The notes below the pieces were generated by a model. The model was not told the origin of the DNA, did not search any database, and saw nothing but the letters and a program-made list of their open reading frames with translations. Source: CAVVFX01 sp963747535 (lineage in GTDB: Bacteria > Acidobacteriota > Terriglobia > Bryobacterales > Bryobacteraceae). Taken from it: a stretch of DNA of 64,000 bases. The stretch lies in NCBI GenBank assembly GCA_963747535.1, contig CAVVFX010000002.1, positions 1,116,001-1,180,000 of the forward strand, written 5' to 3'. The translations under genes were made by a program, and so were the position numbers. The first letter of the stretch is position 1. Each line of letters begins with the position of its first letter. Below, piece after piece: positions 8,038-17,459 of the stretch.

Positions 8038-11000
8038 CTACTGATAGGTGATCCACATGGGACTGACCCACACCAGTTCGCCGTCGGCCTGCTCTCCACG
8101 AACATAGTAATAGCTGGTTTTGCCCTTAACCGCAGCCGCATCCTGCCAGGTGAAATCGACCGTCTTTTTGCCCGGCTGAATAGAATACACATACTGGCTG
8201 TCCTTAATGATGTGGACCTTAGCGAAATTCGCGGTGCCCCACAGCTTCACCGAAATCGCCGGCGTTTGCGTAGTGCTGAACTCTTCACCCATGAAATGCC
8301 CGGCCGAGCGCACGTCGGCGAGAATGTTGTCGGTTGAGCCGTAGATGCGGCGCTTGTGGAACGCCTCCATGATGCCTTCGCGCGTACGCGAGGTGACCCA
8401 CAGGTTGCAATACGCCATGTGCGTCGAGATGTGATCGCTGGACGCCTGGAATCCCAACCGATAGCCCTTCTGTAACGCCAGGGAAACGAAACCGAGCGGC
8501 TGCCATCCGCCGATGGAATCCTGGGCGGAATTGGTGCGCGGCGCGCCCGGCATCTCGTAGTTCTGCCGGTCGCCCTGGTAAATCTCCACCGCCGGTTCGA
8601 CTCGCGGATCGTTGTCGCGCCAATCGGTTCCCATATTGGTGCCCGAGGTGTGCGACGCCACGATACCGCCGAATTGTTTCAAGTAGCGGTAAAGCATCTG
8701 AGTATCGGGAGCGGGCGTATTGTGCGCTTCCGGAGAGGTCAGCGGCAAGCGCGAAAGAGGCCGGATGCCGCGCGTCGCGAACACTACATTGCGATGTCCT
8801 TCGGGATACACCACGCTGCGCTCGTAGGCGAACATGGGCACATAGCGGCTGCCCAGGTGATAGGCGTCGGTCATCTTTTGAATCACCCACCAGGAGTACT
8901 CGCGGCCCGCGCCATTGTCGTGATCGCAGCAACCGGCCCAATCCATATCCGCGGCGTCGATCAGATAACGGTACGCATCAACCAGCGGACCGTCGTTGCC
9001 TCCATCGGCCGAAATCTCCGTGTGCCGGTGGAATTCGCCGCGCATAATTTGCAGGTTATCTGCACCCAGGGCGACGCGATAGTCGCGCATCGTGCGGATC
9101 TGCTCGCGCTCCGGCGCGGCCTCCGGATCGGCTGAAACCTTCTCCGCGGCAGCCGGGCGCGCCGCCGCACTGGCCGGTGAGCCGAAGTGGAATTCCGCGG
9201 CATAAAGATCGTCGTTCAGAGCAGCCTGTCGCGCCGGGCCGCCGGCTGCCTTCTGCGCTTTCTGCGCCTTCGGCTTCTGCTTCTGCTCCAGATTTTTCTT
9301 TTTCTTTTGCGCTCCCCCGCCGCCCGCGCGGGCCGCGAAGCGATGGTCGCTAACGGTCACCATCATCAAATCGCCCGGTCCGATCGCCGTCATGGCTGCA
9401 CGGACGTCCAGCAGGTTATCGCTGTTCGGAACCACGATCGGCCCCTTCCATTCGCTCCCATCGAGATAGGCGACGTTCTGATCCCAGGCAGTTCCGATCG
9501 CTCCGCGGCCCGCCATCGTCGTGCGAAACGTGAGGTATACGGCGCCGCCCGGATCCGCGGCGATTCTCGGAAAGCTGTTCCTGGGTAGCGCAGGAGGCTG
9601 CGATCCGCCGTTCGGCTGGCGCTGTTGGGCAATCCGCGGATCGGGCAGCGTGGCCTGCGCGGCCTGCATCTGCCGGGCCATGCGTGGCCGGCGCGCGATC
9701 GCATTCGCCGAGCCGGGAATCGCGGCCGCAAGATCACCTTCCGGTGTCAACGCCTGGTTGCCTTGAAAACATTTCACCTTCGCGGTATGGTCCTGATAGA
9801 GTGCGACTCCCGTAGTCTCATAAGCTCCGTAATCCTTGCCCCACTTCGTGTCGGAAGCTTCGTACGCCACCCACAAGCGGTTCTGCCGGTCATAGGCGAT
9901 CGACGCGCGAGCCTCGAATCTCGGGCTGGCAGCAACCGGCACGGGCGCATCCATTTTGATCCCGCCATCCAAACGCAGCCGCCGGAAGTAGACGTCATAA
10001 TCGCCCTTGTCGTAGGTGTCCCAGGCGACCGCGATTTCGCCGTTGGCCGACGTCGCGATAGCCGGATCCCAGTCGCTGTTTTTGGAAAACGAGACGAGGC
10101 TCTCCGGACTGAAGCCGTCGCCATTCTGCACCGCCGCCAGCACTTCCAGATTGTTGTTGCGGAAGCCTTGCCATGCCACCCATACGCGACCGCTCGCATC
10201 GGTCGCCGCCACCGGATTCACGTCCGTTCCGGGATCGCTCGAAATACGCGTCTCGCGCGACCAGTTCCCATTCGAAAAGGCTTTGGCATAGATATCGAAG
10301 TTGCCGCTTTGTTGGGCCGACCAGAACACCCACACGCGCTTCTGCCCGTCGACCGCGACGCTGGTGCGCATAACGTCCTGCCTGGGCGCGGAGACGGCCA
10401 CCGGCGCACCCCAACTGCGCCGCGACTTGGAATAGCTCGTCAGAAAAACCTGATCGCCGCCGGCAGGCCGCGCAAGTTGGTCGAAATTGGCCGGCGCTTC
10501 GATCAACGGACGGTTGCCTTCCATGGCACGATTGGCGTGGACGAACTGCACATAGCTCACGTAGACGGTGTCGTCGCTCTGAGCCATGGCGGGAAAGTCC
10601 TGCTCGTCGGTGGATTCGGTGAGCCGCGCCATGGACGGGACGCGATCGACCAGCACGCTGCCGTCCAGAAAAGCTTTGTCCTGTCCCCAGGCGATGTCCG
10701 CGGCGCTGAAGGAAAAGCTGCCTTGCGTGGTCTTGACGTTGAACGTCGCGCCGGCTGCATCGCCTTCCGTCGTCACGATTACGCCGTTGGGCAGCAGCGG
10801 TCCGGCGTTGACGCCGTTGCCTACGCCCCGCCGGGTCGAACATTGCCAACTGGAAACCGAGTCGGTGGAGTCGGCGGCCAGGAAGCGCCAGCCGCGAATG
10901 GACGCGATCGCGCCAGGCGAGACCGTGATGCTGCCATCCCAAGGCGTTGCGGCTCTGTCGGTGACGCCGAGTAAGATGCGGAACGAAGTCCCGGCAGGCA

Positions 11001-11139
11001 TCGCACGCTCGACCGGTCCGCCCCGTCCCTGGGAATACAAAGAGACCGCAGCCACGATGGCGGCAGCTATCGCGGGAATCAAGAGCCACTTCGCTTTGCG
11101 CAAGACGACACCTCGCGGCGAATCAGATTTGCTGTCCAT
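8038..11139 (-). CDS. Exported propeller + PHP-like (DUF3604/CehA-like) protein, large paralogue
   Basis: The protein has 1033 residues from ATG 11139. An N-terminal hydrophobic helix (residues about 18-36) is followed by BNR/Asp-box-like propeller repeats (e.g. VWVFWSAQQSGNFDIYAK and WVAWQGFRNNNLEV), a Lys-rich linker (AQKKKKNLEQKQKPKAQKAQ) and a PHP-like metal domain starting GEFHRHTEISADGG. The second metal motif reads GCCDHDNG where the paralogue at 11176 has GITDH. CehA/DUF3604 proteins are metallo-phosphoesterase-like hydrolases of varied substrate. A TATAAT hexamer overlaps the ATG on this strand and no Shine-Dalgarno is visible, so the true start may lie a few codons downstream. Function beyond a secreted hydrolase is unknown. 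Confidence 0.8.
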   Translation of the reverse strand: MDSKSDSPRGVVLRKAKWLLIPAIAAAIVAAVSLYSQGRGGPVERAMPAGTSFRILLGVTDRAATPWDGSITVSPGAIASIRGWRFLAADSTDSVSSWQCSTRRGVGNGVNAGPLLPNGVIVTTEGDAAGATFNVKTTQGSFSFSAADIAWGQDKAFLDGSVLVDRVPSMARLTESTDEQDFPAMAQSDDTVYVSYVQFVHANRAMEGNRPLIEAPANFDQLARPAGGDQVFLTSYSKSRRSWGAPVAVSAPRQDVMRTSVAVDGQKRVWVFWSAQQSGNFDIYAKAFSNGNWSRETRISSDPGTDVNPVAATDASGRVWVAWQGFRNNNLEVLAAVQNGDGFSPESLVSFSKNSDWDPAIATSANGEIAVAWDTYDKGDYDVYFRRLRLDGGIKMDAPVPVAASPRFEARASIAYDRQNRLWVAYEASDTKWGKDYGAYETTGVALYQDHTAKVKCFQGNQALTPEGDLAAAIPGSANAIARRPRMARQMQAAQATLPDPRIAQQRQPNGGSQPPALPRNSFPRIAADPGGAVYLTFRTTMAGRGAIGTAWDQNVAYLDGSEWKGPIVVPNSDNLLDVRAAMTAIGPGDLMMVTVSDHRFAARAGGGGAQKKKKNLEQKQKPKAQKAQKAAGGPARQAALNDDLYAAEFHFGSPASAAARPAAAEKVSADPEAAPEREQIRTMRDYRVALGADNLQIMRGEFHRHTEISADGGNDGPLVDAYRYLIDAADMDWAGCCDHDNGAGREYSWWVIQKMTDAYHLGSRYVPMFAYERSVVYPEGHRNVVFATRGIRPLSRLPLTSPEAHNTPAPDTQMLYRYLKQFGGIVASHTSGTNMGTDWRDNDPRVEPAVEIYQGDRQNYEMPGAPRTNSAQDSIGGWQPLGFVSLALQKGYRLGFQASSDHISTHMAYCNLWVTSRTREGIMEAFHKRRIYGSTDNILADVRSAGHFMGEEFSTTQTPAISVKLWGTANFAKVHIIKDSQYVYSIQPGKKTVDFTWQDAAAVKGKTSYYYVRGEQADGELVWVSPMWITYQ

Positions 11140-11175
11140 TATATACGTGGCAGAATTTCGGCAAAGGGGAACGAT

Positions 11176-13506
11176 ATGATGGATTCCACCATGTTCCGTG
11201 TCCCCCTGGCTGTATTGCTCATTAGCATTACCGCATTCGCCCAGAGAAATGACCCGGGTCCGGGCGCTCACGTCGATCCCGCGGTCGAAGCCGCATTGCA
11301 GGAGATTGTCCCCATCACAACCGGCGTTCGAGAGGACGATCATCCCGCCATCGCATCGCAGGGCGACGCCGTCTGGGCGGCTTGGGTTTCGTACTCCGAA
11401 GCGGACGACACCACGGATATCTATGCCGCGGAATGCCGCAACGGTAAGTGGAGTCCGCCCAAACGAGTGACCGAAACGTCCGGCGATTATTCCAAACCGG
11501 CTATCACCATCGATGGAGCCGGCAATGTGTGGATCGCATGGCCCGCGCAAGTGGCGCACAACTGGGACATCTACGGACGCGTTCTCAACCTCAAGTCGGG
11601 ATGGGGCAAAGTGGAGCGCTGGACTTCCGATCCCTCGCCGGACATACAGCCTGCGCTGGCTTCGCACGGTGATCGCGTCATGCTGGTGTGGCAGGCGTTT
11701 CGCCTCGCCAGTCTCGACATCCTTTACCGTATCCACGAGGGCGGCGCGTGGCAGCCGGAGGGATTCGTGACGCGCCATCCCGCCAACGATTGGGAGCCGG
11801 CCGTAGCCGCCTCCGCGTCAGGCGAGTTTCATGTCGCATGGGACAGCTACCGCGGCGATTACGATGTCATGCTGCGCACGCTGCGCGCGAGCGGCGAATG
11901 GACGAACGAAATTGCAGTCGCGCAAACCAGGCGTCTGGAGAACCACGTGTCGTTGTCAGTCGACGGTTCGGTCAGCGGCCGCGACCGGTTGTGGATCGCC
12001 TGGGAAGTGGGGCCCGAGGCGTGGGCGTCGGATTCGCCGGAGGGCGGATTGCGCGCGCGCCGCGACATCGAGATCGCCTGCCTGCAGGGCGGCAAGCTCT
12101 ATCGTGCCCCGGGGATGGATGCCGCGCTGCGCAAACTGGGCGGCGAGGAAGGACTGCAGTCTCCCGCCTTGTTCATGGGCAATGACGGACGCCTCCGTCT
12201 CTTCTTCCGCCGGCCCATGAATAAGAACTGGCTCAAAGTCGGGGCGACGGTTTGGGAAGGTGCGGGCTGGTCGAAGCCGGAGATGTTCCCTTACAGCGAG
12301 GGACGAATCGATCAACGTATCCAGACCGCTTCCGCCGGCGGAAAGTTGTGGATGATCTATCCGGCGGGATCATCGCACAACGTGGTGTTGGCGCGTCCGT
12401 ATGAAATCGGGAGCGCCGCGGGTGGCGGGCCGGCGCTACCGCTGTCGTTAGCACCGGATGCACCGGCTAAGGATGCACCTGCTCCCCACGCGGTGCACCT
12501 GTTGAAGGGCTACCGCGTGGTTTTCGGCGATCTGCACCGTCACACCGACATCTCGGAAGACGGCGGGATTCTGGACGGCTCTCTCACCGACACCATGCGC
12601 TATGCCGCGGATGCGGCCGGGCTCGATTTCATCGGCATCACCGACCACACCCGATATCTCACGCGGCGCTACAACCTATGGCGCTTGAAACAGATCGCGG
12701 ACCGCTATTACAAGCCCGGAGTCTTTTCCCCTCTGCACTCTTATGAACGCAGCCAGTACTCTCCTTGGGGGCACCGTAACATCATCAGCCTGGGGCGCGA
12801 TTACATTCCGGTCCCGGCGAATTACGAAATCGGCGACCAGGGCGTCAGTCCCTGGGGATTGTTTGCCGCGTTGAAAGGCACGAACGCGATCTCGATTCCG
12901 CACACTTCCGCCTGGGGCAGCAAACAGGTAAGTTGGGATTATTACGATCCGGAGGTCGAGCGATTAGTCGAGATCTATCAGGGCATGCGCAGCACTTACG
13001 AGTACAATGGCGCGCCCGATCCGCTGGGCAAGGCGGTTTACGAGAAAGACAGCAAGACCTTCGTGTGGGACGCGCTCGCCAGAAAACATAAGCTCGGTTT
13101 CATCGCCAGTTCCGATCACCAGTCCACGCATATCTCGTTCGCCGCGGTGTGGGTGAAGAATATCGACCGGGCATCCATATTCGAATCGCTAAAGGCGAGA
13201 CGCACTTATGCCGCAACGGATAAGATCTTCCTCGATTTCACGTTGGGAGAGCATCTTATGGGAGAGGAGGTTACCGTCCACGGGATTCCGGAGTTCGATG
13301 TCAACGTGGAGGGCACGGCGCCGATCGAACGGATCGACGTAATTAAGGATGGAACCTTTGTGTATGCCTCGACGCCGGGTACCCGAACCGCGAAGTTCAA
13401 GTTCCGCGATCAGAGCTTCAGCGGCGCGGGAGAGTCGTACTACTACGTCCGCGTGATTCAGACGGACAAGAATATGGCGTGGGCAAGCCCCATCTGGGTG
13501 AAGTAG
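11176..13506 (+). CDS. Exported propeller + PHP-like (DUF3604/CehA-like) protein, small paralogue
   Basis: The protein has 776 residues. AAAGGGGA lies six bases before ATG 11176; the alternative ATG 11191 would still leave a signal peptide (MFRVPLAVLLISITAFAQ). The first about 400 residues are propeller-like repeats (DIYAAECRNGKW, VWIAWPAQVAHNWDIYGR, HVAWDSYRGDYDVMLR). The C-terminal half is the PHP-like domain with GDLHRHTDISEDGG, GLDFIGITDHT, HSYERSQYSPWGHRN and IASSDHQSTH supplying His and Asp metal ligands. It is divergent from its larger paralogue with only 36 bases between starts, so the two probably share a control region. A hydrolase with a sugar- or ester-binding propeller is plausible; the substrate is unknown. 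Confidence 0.82.
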   Translation: MMDSTMFRVPLAVLLISITAFAQRNDPGPGAHVDPAVEAALQEIVPITTGVREDDHPAIASQGDAVWAAWVSYSEADDTTDIYAAECRNGKWSPPKRVTETSGDYSKPAITIDGAGNVWIAWPAQVAHNWDIYGRVLNLKSGWGKVERWTSDPSPDIQPALASHGDRVMLVWQAFRLASLDILYRIHEGGAWQPEGFVTRHPANDWEPAVAASASGEFHVAWDSYRGDYDVMLRTLRASGEWTNEIAVAQTRRLENHVSLSVDGSVSGRDRLWIAWEVGPEAWASDSPEGGLRARRDIEIACLQGGKLYRAPGMDAALRKLGGEEGLQSPALFMGNDGRLRLFFRRPMNKNWLKVGATVWEGAGWSKPEMFPYSEGRIDQRIQTASAGGKLWMIYPAGSSHNVVLARPYEIGSAAGGGPALPLSLAPDAPAKDAPAPHAVHLLKGYRVVFGDLHRHTDISEDGGILDGSLTDTMRYAADAAGLDFIGITDHTRYLTRRYNLWRLKQIADRYYKPGVFSPLHSYERSQYSPWGHRNIISLGRDYIPVPANYEIGDQGVSPWGLFAALKGTNAISIPHTSAWGSKQVSWDYYDPEVERLVEIYQGMRSTYEYNGAPDPLGKAVYEKDSKTFVWDALARKHKLGFIASSDHQSTHISFAAVWVKNIDRASIFESLKARRTYAATDKIFLDFTLGEHLMGEEVTVHGIPEFDVNVEGTAPIERIDVIKDGTFVYASTPGTRTAKFKFRDQSFSGAGESYYYVRVIQTDKNMAWASPIWVK

Positions 13507-13565
13507 CTCTTGTTGAAGGTGGCGCGGGCGGTTTCGCCTGCGCAGTCACGCTAAAATGGCCGGGC

Positions 13566-15797
13566 ATGCGCTTCGCCATCATAATTGCGGCTGCCGCGAT
13601 GTTTCTCGTCGCGTGCAGGACGCGTTCCGCCCGTCCGGCAAGCGCGACGACAGCGCAGGAGCCCGCGTATGCCGACGCCAAAGCGTGCGCGATTTGCCAC
13701 GCGGCGATCGCGGAGACCTATCGACGAACGGGCATGGCGCGGTCCTTTTACCGTCCTCGGCCGGAGAACACGGTCGAGGACTATACGCGGAACAATACCT
13801 TCTATCACAAAGCTTCGGACACCTGGTTTCGCATGCTGCGGCGCGACGGCAAGTTCTATCAGCGGCGCTGGCAGTTGGATGCGGATGGCCGGGAGACCCA
13901 TGTCGATGAGCTGCAGATCGACTGCATCATGGGGTCGGGCAATCATGTCCGGACCTATCTGCATCGCACCATTCGAGGCACTCTGATCGAGTTGCCGCTG
14001 GGCTGGTATCCGGAGCGCGGCGGCATCTGGGCCATGAACCCCGGTTACGAGGGCAGCCACCTGGAGACGCGGCGCAAGGTCGCATACGAATGCATGTTCT
14101 GCCATAACGCCTATCCGGAGATCCCCGCAAATAGCGAGGAGCCGGTATATCGCGGGCAGTTGCCGGAAGGGATCGATTGCCAGCGATGCCACGGACCTGG
14201 CGCGGCCCATGTGCGGGCGGCGCAGTCCGGTGCGAAGAATGTGCGCGAGACGATCCTGAATCCGGCCAGGTTGAGCGCAGATCGTCAGATGGAGGTTTGT
14301 ATGCAATGCCATCTGCAGACCTCCGCGGAGGCGCTGCCAAGTGAACTGCGGCGTTTCGGACGCGGTCCGTTTTCCTATCGTCCGGGCGAGCCGCTGGCTG
14401 TATTCAAGGTGTATTTCGACAAAGCCGCCGGCGCACCCCCACGTTTCGAGATTGTGAGCTCCGCCTACCGGCTACGGCAGTCGCAATGCTTCTTGCAGAG
14501 CGGTGGCAAGCTGGTTTGCGAGACATGTCACAATCCGCATGACATTCCGCGGGGCGCGGCCGCGGTGCAGCATTACGACGCGGTGTGCCTGCGATGCCAT
14601 GGCGCGACTCTCACAGGTTTGATGGCCACCGGCAAGCATACGAGGGCCGCGGACTGCGCAAGTTGCCACATGCCCAAGCGGCGCACGGACGACGTGGTCC
14701 ACGCGGTAATGACCGACCACCTGATTCAACGGAAGCCGGCGCGGGACCTGCTGGCGGTCAAGGAGAATCCCGAGACGGTGCAGTACCACGGTGAAGTGGT
14801 TCCCTACTACCCGGCGCAGGTGACGAAAGACGACGCGTTGACCGTGGCCGCGGCGCAGGTGGTCAACAACAGCAACCTGACCGCGGGAATTCCGCAGTTG
14901 TCAGAACAGATCGGGATGGGACCCAAGAGCGCCGAAGCTTACATCGTGCTGGGCGATGCGTGGCGCCACAGCGGGCATCCGCACGAAGCGGCGTCAGCAT
15001 ATGAGAGCGCGGCGAAGCTGAATCCGGCATCGGCGCGGGCGCTGCGGAGTTGGGGCGTCGCCTTGAAGGAATCGGGACAAACTGCGCTGGCTGCCGAGAC
15101 GCTGAAGCGCGCCGTACAGGAGATGCCGGACGATCCGGAGAGCTGGTATGAGCTGGGCCTGCTGGATTCGGAGCAGTCGAGGCCGTCCGACGCCATTACG
15201 GAGTTGCGGAAGGCGGTGACGCTCGATCCGGATCTGGCCGTCGGCTACAACAATCTGGGCGGAAACCTTGCAGCGATGGGCCAGATGGACGCTGCCGAGG
15301 CGGCTTTTCGGGAGTCCCTGCGGATCGATCCCTTTGATGCGTCGGCGCACGGCAACATGGGCAGGTTTCTGGCATCGAAGGCTTCCCTGCCCCAAGCCGC
15401 CGCGGAGTTGGCGAAGGCGGTAAAGCTTCAGCCTGCAGATGCGCAGAACCACTATTTGTACGGCCTGGTGCTGGCGCAACTGGGCCGCTTCGAGGAAGCG
15501 CGGAAGCAAGCCGAGGCCGCGGTGCAGGCGAACCCCAACTCTGCGCCTGGACATGAGCTGTTGGGACGGTTATTGGAACAGCGGCGCAACCTGGACGGTG
15601 CGTTGCGGGAGTATGCCGAAGCGGTCAGGATCCAGCCCGATTTCGGACGCGCGCATCTGGATCTGGCGGCCGCGCTGGCCAACCGTGGAGATTTAACCGG
15701 TGCGGCGAGCCAGCTAAGATTGGCCGCGGCGGGAAAAGACGCGGCAGCCGCGCGCGAGGCCACCGAGGGCTTGCGGCAACTGGAAAACCGGCACTGA
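13566..15797 (+). CDS. Heptahaem cytochrome c lipoprotein with C-terminal TPR repeats
   Basis: ATG 13566 gives a lipoprotein signal with lipobox LVAC (Cys at about 17); an upstream ATG at 13479 would bury it. The protein has 743 residues. Seven CXXCH sites occur in the first about 380 residues: CAICH, CMFCH, CQRCH, CMQCH, CETCH, CLRCH and CASCH. From about residue 465 onward there are roughly seven TPR units (AYIVLGDAWRHSGHPHEAAS, GYNNLGGNLAAMGQMDAAEA and so on). Multihaem-TPR proteins are common in Acidobacteria and Planctomycetes. The likely role is electron transfer at the outer face of a membrane with TPRs as a docking surface; the partner is not visible. Confidence 0.82.
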   Translation: MRFAIIIAAAAMFLVACRTRSARPASATTAQEPAYADAKACAICHAAIAETYRRTGMARSFYRPRPENTVEDYTRNNTFYHKASDTWFRMLRRDGKFYQRRWQLDADGRETHVDELQIDCIMGSGNHVRTYLHRTIRGTLIELPLGWYPERGGIWAMNPGYEGSHLETRRKVAYECMFCHNAYPEIPANSEEPVYRGQLPEGIDCQRCHGPGAAHVRAAQSGAKNVRETILNPARLSADRQMEVCMQCHLQTSAEALPSELRRFGRGPFSYRPGEPLAVFKVYFDKAAGAPPRFEIVSSAYRLRQSQCFLQSGGKLVCETCHNPHDIPRGAAAVQHYDAVCLRCHGATLTGLMATGKHTRAADCASCHMPKRRTDDVVHAVMTDHLIQRKPARDLLAVKENPETVQYHGEVVPYYPAQVTKDDALTVAAAQVVNNSNLTAGIPQLSEQIGMGPKSAEAYIVLGDAWRHSGHPHEAASAYESAAKLNPASARALRSWGVALKESGQTALAAETLKRAVQEMPDDPESWYELGLLDSEQSRPSDAITELRKAVTLDPDLAVGYNNLGGNLAAMGQMDAAEAAFRESLRIDPFDASAHGNMGRFLASKASLPQAAAELAKAVKLQPADAQNHYLYGLVLAQLGRFEEARKQAEAAVQANPNSAPGHELLGRLLEQRRNLDGALREYAEAVRIQPDFGRAHLDLAAALANRGDLTGAASQLRLAAAGKDAAAAREATEGLRQLENRH

Positions 15798-15872
15798 CAG
15801 TATTTTTCGGGCACTTGTGGCTGCTGAATCTCCGTTTCTTTGCGCGCCCCGACGATTTGGTGGGCGCCAAAG

Positions 15873-15918
15873 CGGCTGCTGTGCAGCCGGGCAGACCACA
15901 AAAAACGATGGTCTACCT
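15873..15918 (-). repeat. REP-like two-hairpin repeat, family A (copy 2)
   Basis: The minus strand shows GTAGACCATCG, a T-run loop, TGGTCTGCCC and the second hairpin GGCTGCacaGCAGCC. It lies downstream of the haem-TPR gene but in the opposite orientation to it. Confidence 0.75.
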
Positions 15919-16069
15919 TACGGTTTGCGGCGCCGGCGTGATGTGGAATAGGCCTTTGGCTCGTCCTTACTGATGAGTCAGGCGCGATCGTGAGCAGCGA
16001 AAGCATGGCCCGGAGAGACGCGCAAGACAGGAATAGATAGACATCGTTCGGCTGGTAATGCGGACCGCC

Positions 16070-16091
16070 GGGCAGGCGAATCCGCCTGCCC
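16070..16091. repeat. Perfect 9-bp inverted repeat (family D)
   Basis: GGGCAGGCG, a 4-base loop, then CGCCTGCCC. A related shorter palindrome, GGCAGG/CCTGCC, lies at 63451-63465 between the two cytochrome genes. Confidence 0.55.
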
Positions 16092-16171
16092 CACCGATAG
16101 AAGTGTCTCTTACCTCGAGAAATCTCACCAAAATGTACAGCGGGCCCGCGCCAGTTTGCTACGGTAGAAAC

Positions 16172-16834
16172 GTGACCTCGCAGCAGATCCTCTCTTTCAT
16201 TACTGACATCGGCATCGTGCCGGTTGTGCGCACCTCCTCGGCCGAGACGGCCATCAAGTCGATCGAAGCCATCTATCGCGGCGGCGTCCGGTCGGCGGAA
16301 ATCACTATGACCGTTCCCGGCGCGATCAAAGCGCTCGAAAAGATTGCCGACCTGTTCGGCGACAAGATCATGCTCGGCGCCGGGACCGTGCTCGATCCGG
16401 AGACCGCGCGCGCCTGCATGCTGGCCGGCGCACAATTCTTCGTCACCCCAAGTCTCAATCTGGCCACCATCGAAATCTGCAAGCGCTATTCCAAAGTGAT
16501 CTGCGCGGGCGCGCTGACCCCTACGGAGGTGCTAGCCGCGTGGCAGGCCGGCTCGGACGTCGTCAAAGTCTTCCCGGCCAACGCAGTCGGCGGACCGAAA
16601 TACATCAAGGCGCTCAAAGGACCGTTCCCGCAAATCGCCATGATCCCGACCGGTGGAGTCAACCTCGAAACCGCCGGAGAGTTTCTCAAAGCCGGAGCCT
16701 CTGCCGTGGCAGTCGGCGGTGAACTCGTGGACGCCAAACTAATCCGCGAGAATCGCTACGACCGCATCGAAGAACTGGCCCGGGAATACCTCGCGGTCAT
16801 CGCCAAAACGCGTGCCGAACTAAAAGCTGCCTAG
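16172..16834 (+). CDS. eda: 2-dehydro-3-deoxyphosphogluconate / 4-hydroxy-2-oxoglutarate aldolase
   Basis: A GTG start at 16172 gives 220 residues, the usual size of the family; ATG 16133 would add 13 residues unlike the family. The TIM-barrel motifs are clear: IVPVVRTSSAE, AEITMTVPGA with the catalytic Glu, LGAGTVLD, FFVTPS, VVKVFPAN with the Schiff-base Lys, MIPTGGV and AVAVGGELV. The enzyme cleaves KDPG to pyruvate and glyceraldehyde-3-phosphate in the Entner-Doudoroff or uronate pathways. No edd or kdgK lies beside it; a hydrolase and a HyuA-like gene follow on the same strand. Confidence 0.92.
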   Translation: MTSQQILSFITDIGIVPVVRTSSAETAIKSIEAIYRGGVRSAEITMTVPGAIKALEKIADLFGDKIMLGAGTVLDPETARACMLAGAQFFVTPSLNLATIEICKRYSKVICAGALTPTEVLAAWQAGSDVVKVFPANAVGGPKYIKALKGPFPQIAMIPTGGVNLETAGEFLKAGASAVAVGGELVDAKLIRENRYDRIEELAREYLAVIAKTRAELKAA

Positions 16835-16885
16835 CCGGTTCGGGTGTACGGCCGTCCGCCTCACACTTATTATTAAGATCGACGT

Positions 16886-17446
16886 ATGAATGGCATTGTG
16901 CTGACTCATGGCGCGGGATCGAATGCCGATGCGCCTCTGCTCGTCGCGCTGGCTGCCGCGTTCGAGACGGCCGGATGGCGCGCTGTCCGGTACAACCTGC
17001 CCTATCGTCAGGCGCGTCGCAGCGGGCCGCCGTTCCCCGCCCAGGCTGCGGCCGATCGCGCCGGACTCGCGGAGGAGGTTGCCCGCATGCAGGCTTCAGT
17101 GGACGGACTCGTCGCCATTGGCGGGCATTCTTACGGCGGACGCCAGGCCAGCATGCTCGCCGCCGAACAGCCCGGCATCATCGACGCGCTCCTGTTGCTC
17201 TCCTATCCACTGCACCCCCCGAAAAAGCCGCAGCAACTTCGCACTGCGCATTTCGCCGACTGGCGGAGCCCGGCGCTCTTCGTTCACGGCACGCGCGATC
17301 CTTTTGCGAGCATCGAAGAATTGCGCTCCGCCATTGCGCAGATTCCGGCAACAACGCGCATCCTGACCGTGGAACGCGCGGGGCATGAGTTGAAGGGCGT
17401 CGATCCGGCCGCGGTGGTCGCGACATTTGCTGAGATCCTACGATGA
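16886..17446 (+). CDS. Small alpha/beta hydrolase (KANL3/Tex30-like)
   Basis: The protein has 186 residues with no signal peptide. It opens GIVLTHGAGSNADAPL (oxyanion region), has the nucleophile elbow GGHSYGGRQAS, a later acid in HGTRDPF and His in RAGHELKG, in the expected order. These short hydrolases match the KANL3/Tex30 group related to dienelactone hydrolases; substrates are generally unknown. It ends 13 bases before the HyuA-like start, so the two are likely co-transcribed. Confidence 0.82.
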   Translation: MNGIVLTHGAGSNADAPLLVALAAAFETAGWRAVRYNLPYRQARRSGPPFPAQAAADRAGLAEEVARMQASVDGLVAIGGHSYGGRQASMLAAEQPGIIDALLLLSYPLHPPKKPQQLRTAHFADWRSPALFVHGTRDPFASIEELRSAIAQIPATTRILTVERAGHELKGVDPAAVVATFAEILR

Positions 17447-17459
17447 TGGACAGCTCACA

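Larger units (their letters stand above)
15798..16171. other. Non-coding gap with two repeats
   Basis: This 374-base gap between the haem-TPR gene and the aldolase holds a family A repeat (15873-15918) and a perfect 9-bp palindrome (16070-16091). A further imperfect inverted repeat GGCGCC/GGGGCGC lies near 15844-15868. No credible reading frame was found. Confidence 0.5.

Noticed and set aside
9625..10974. 449-codon open frame opposite the large DUF3604-like gene
   Set aside because: Arg/His-rich shadow with no domain or ribosome site; the minus-strand gene explains the region.
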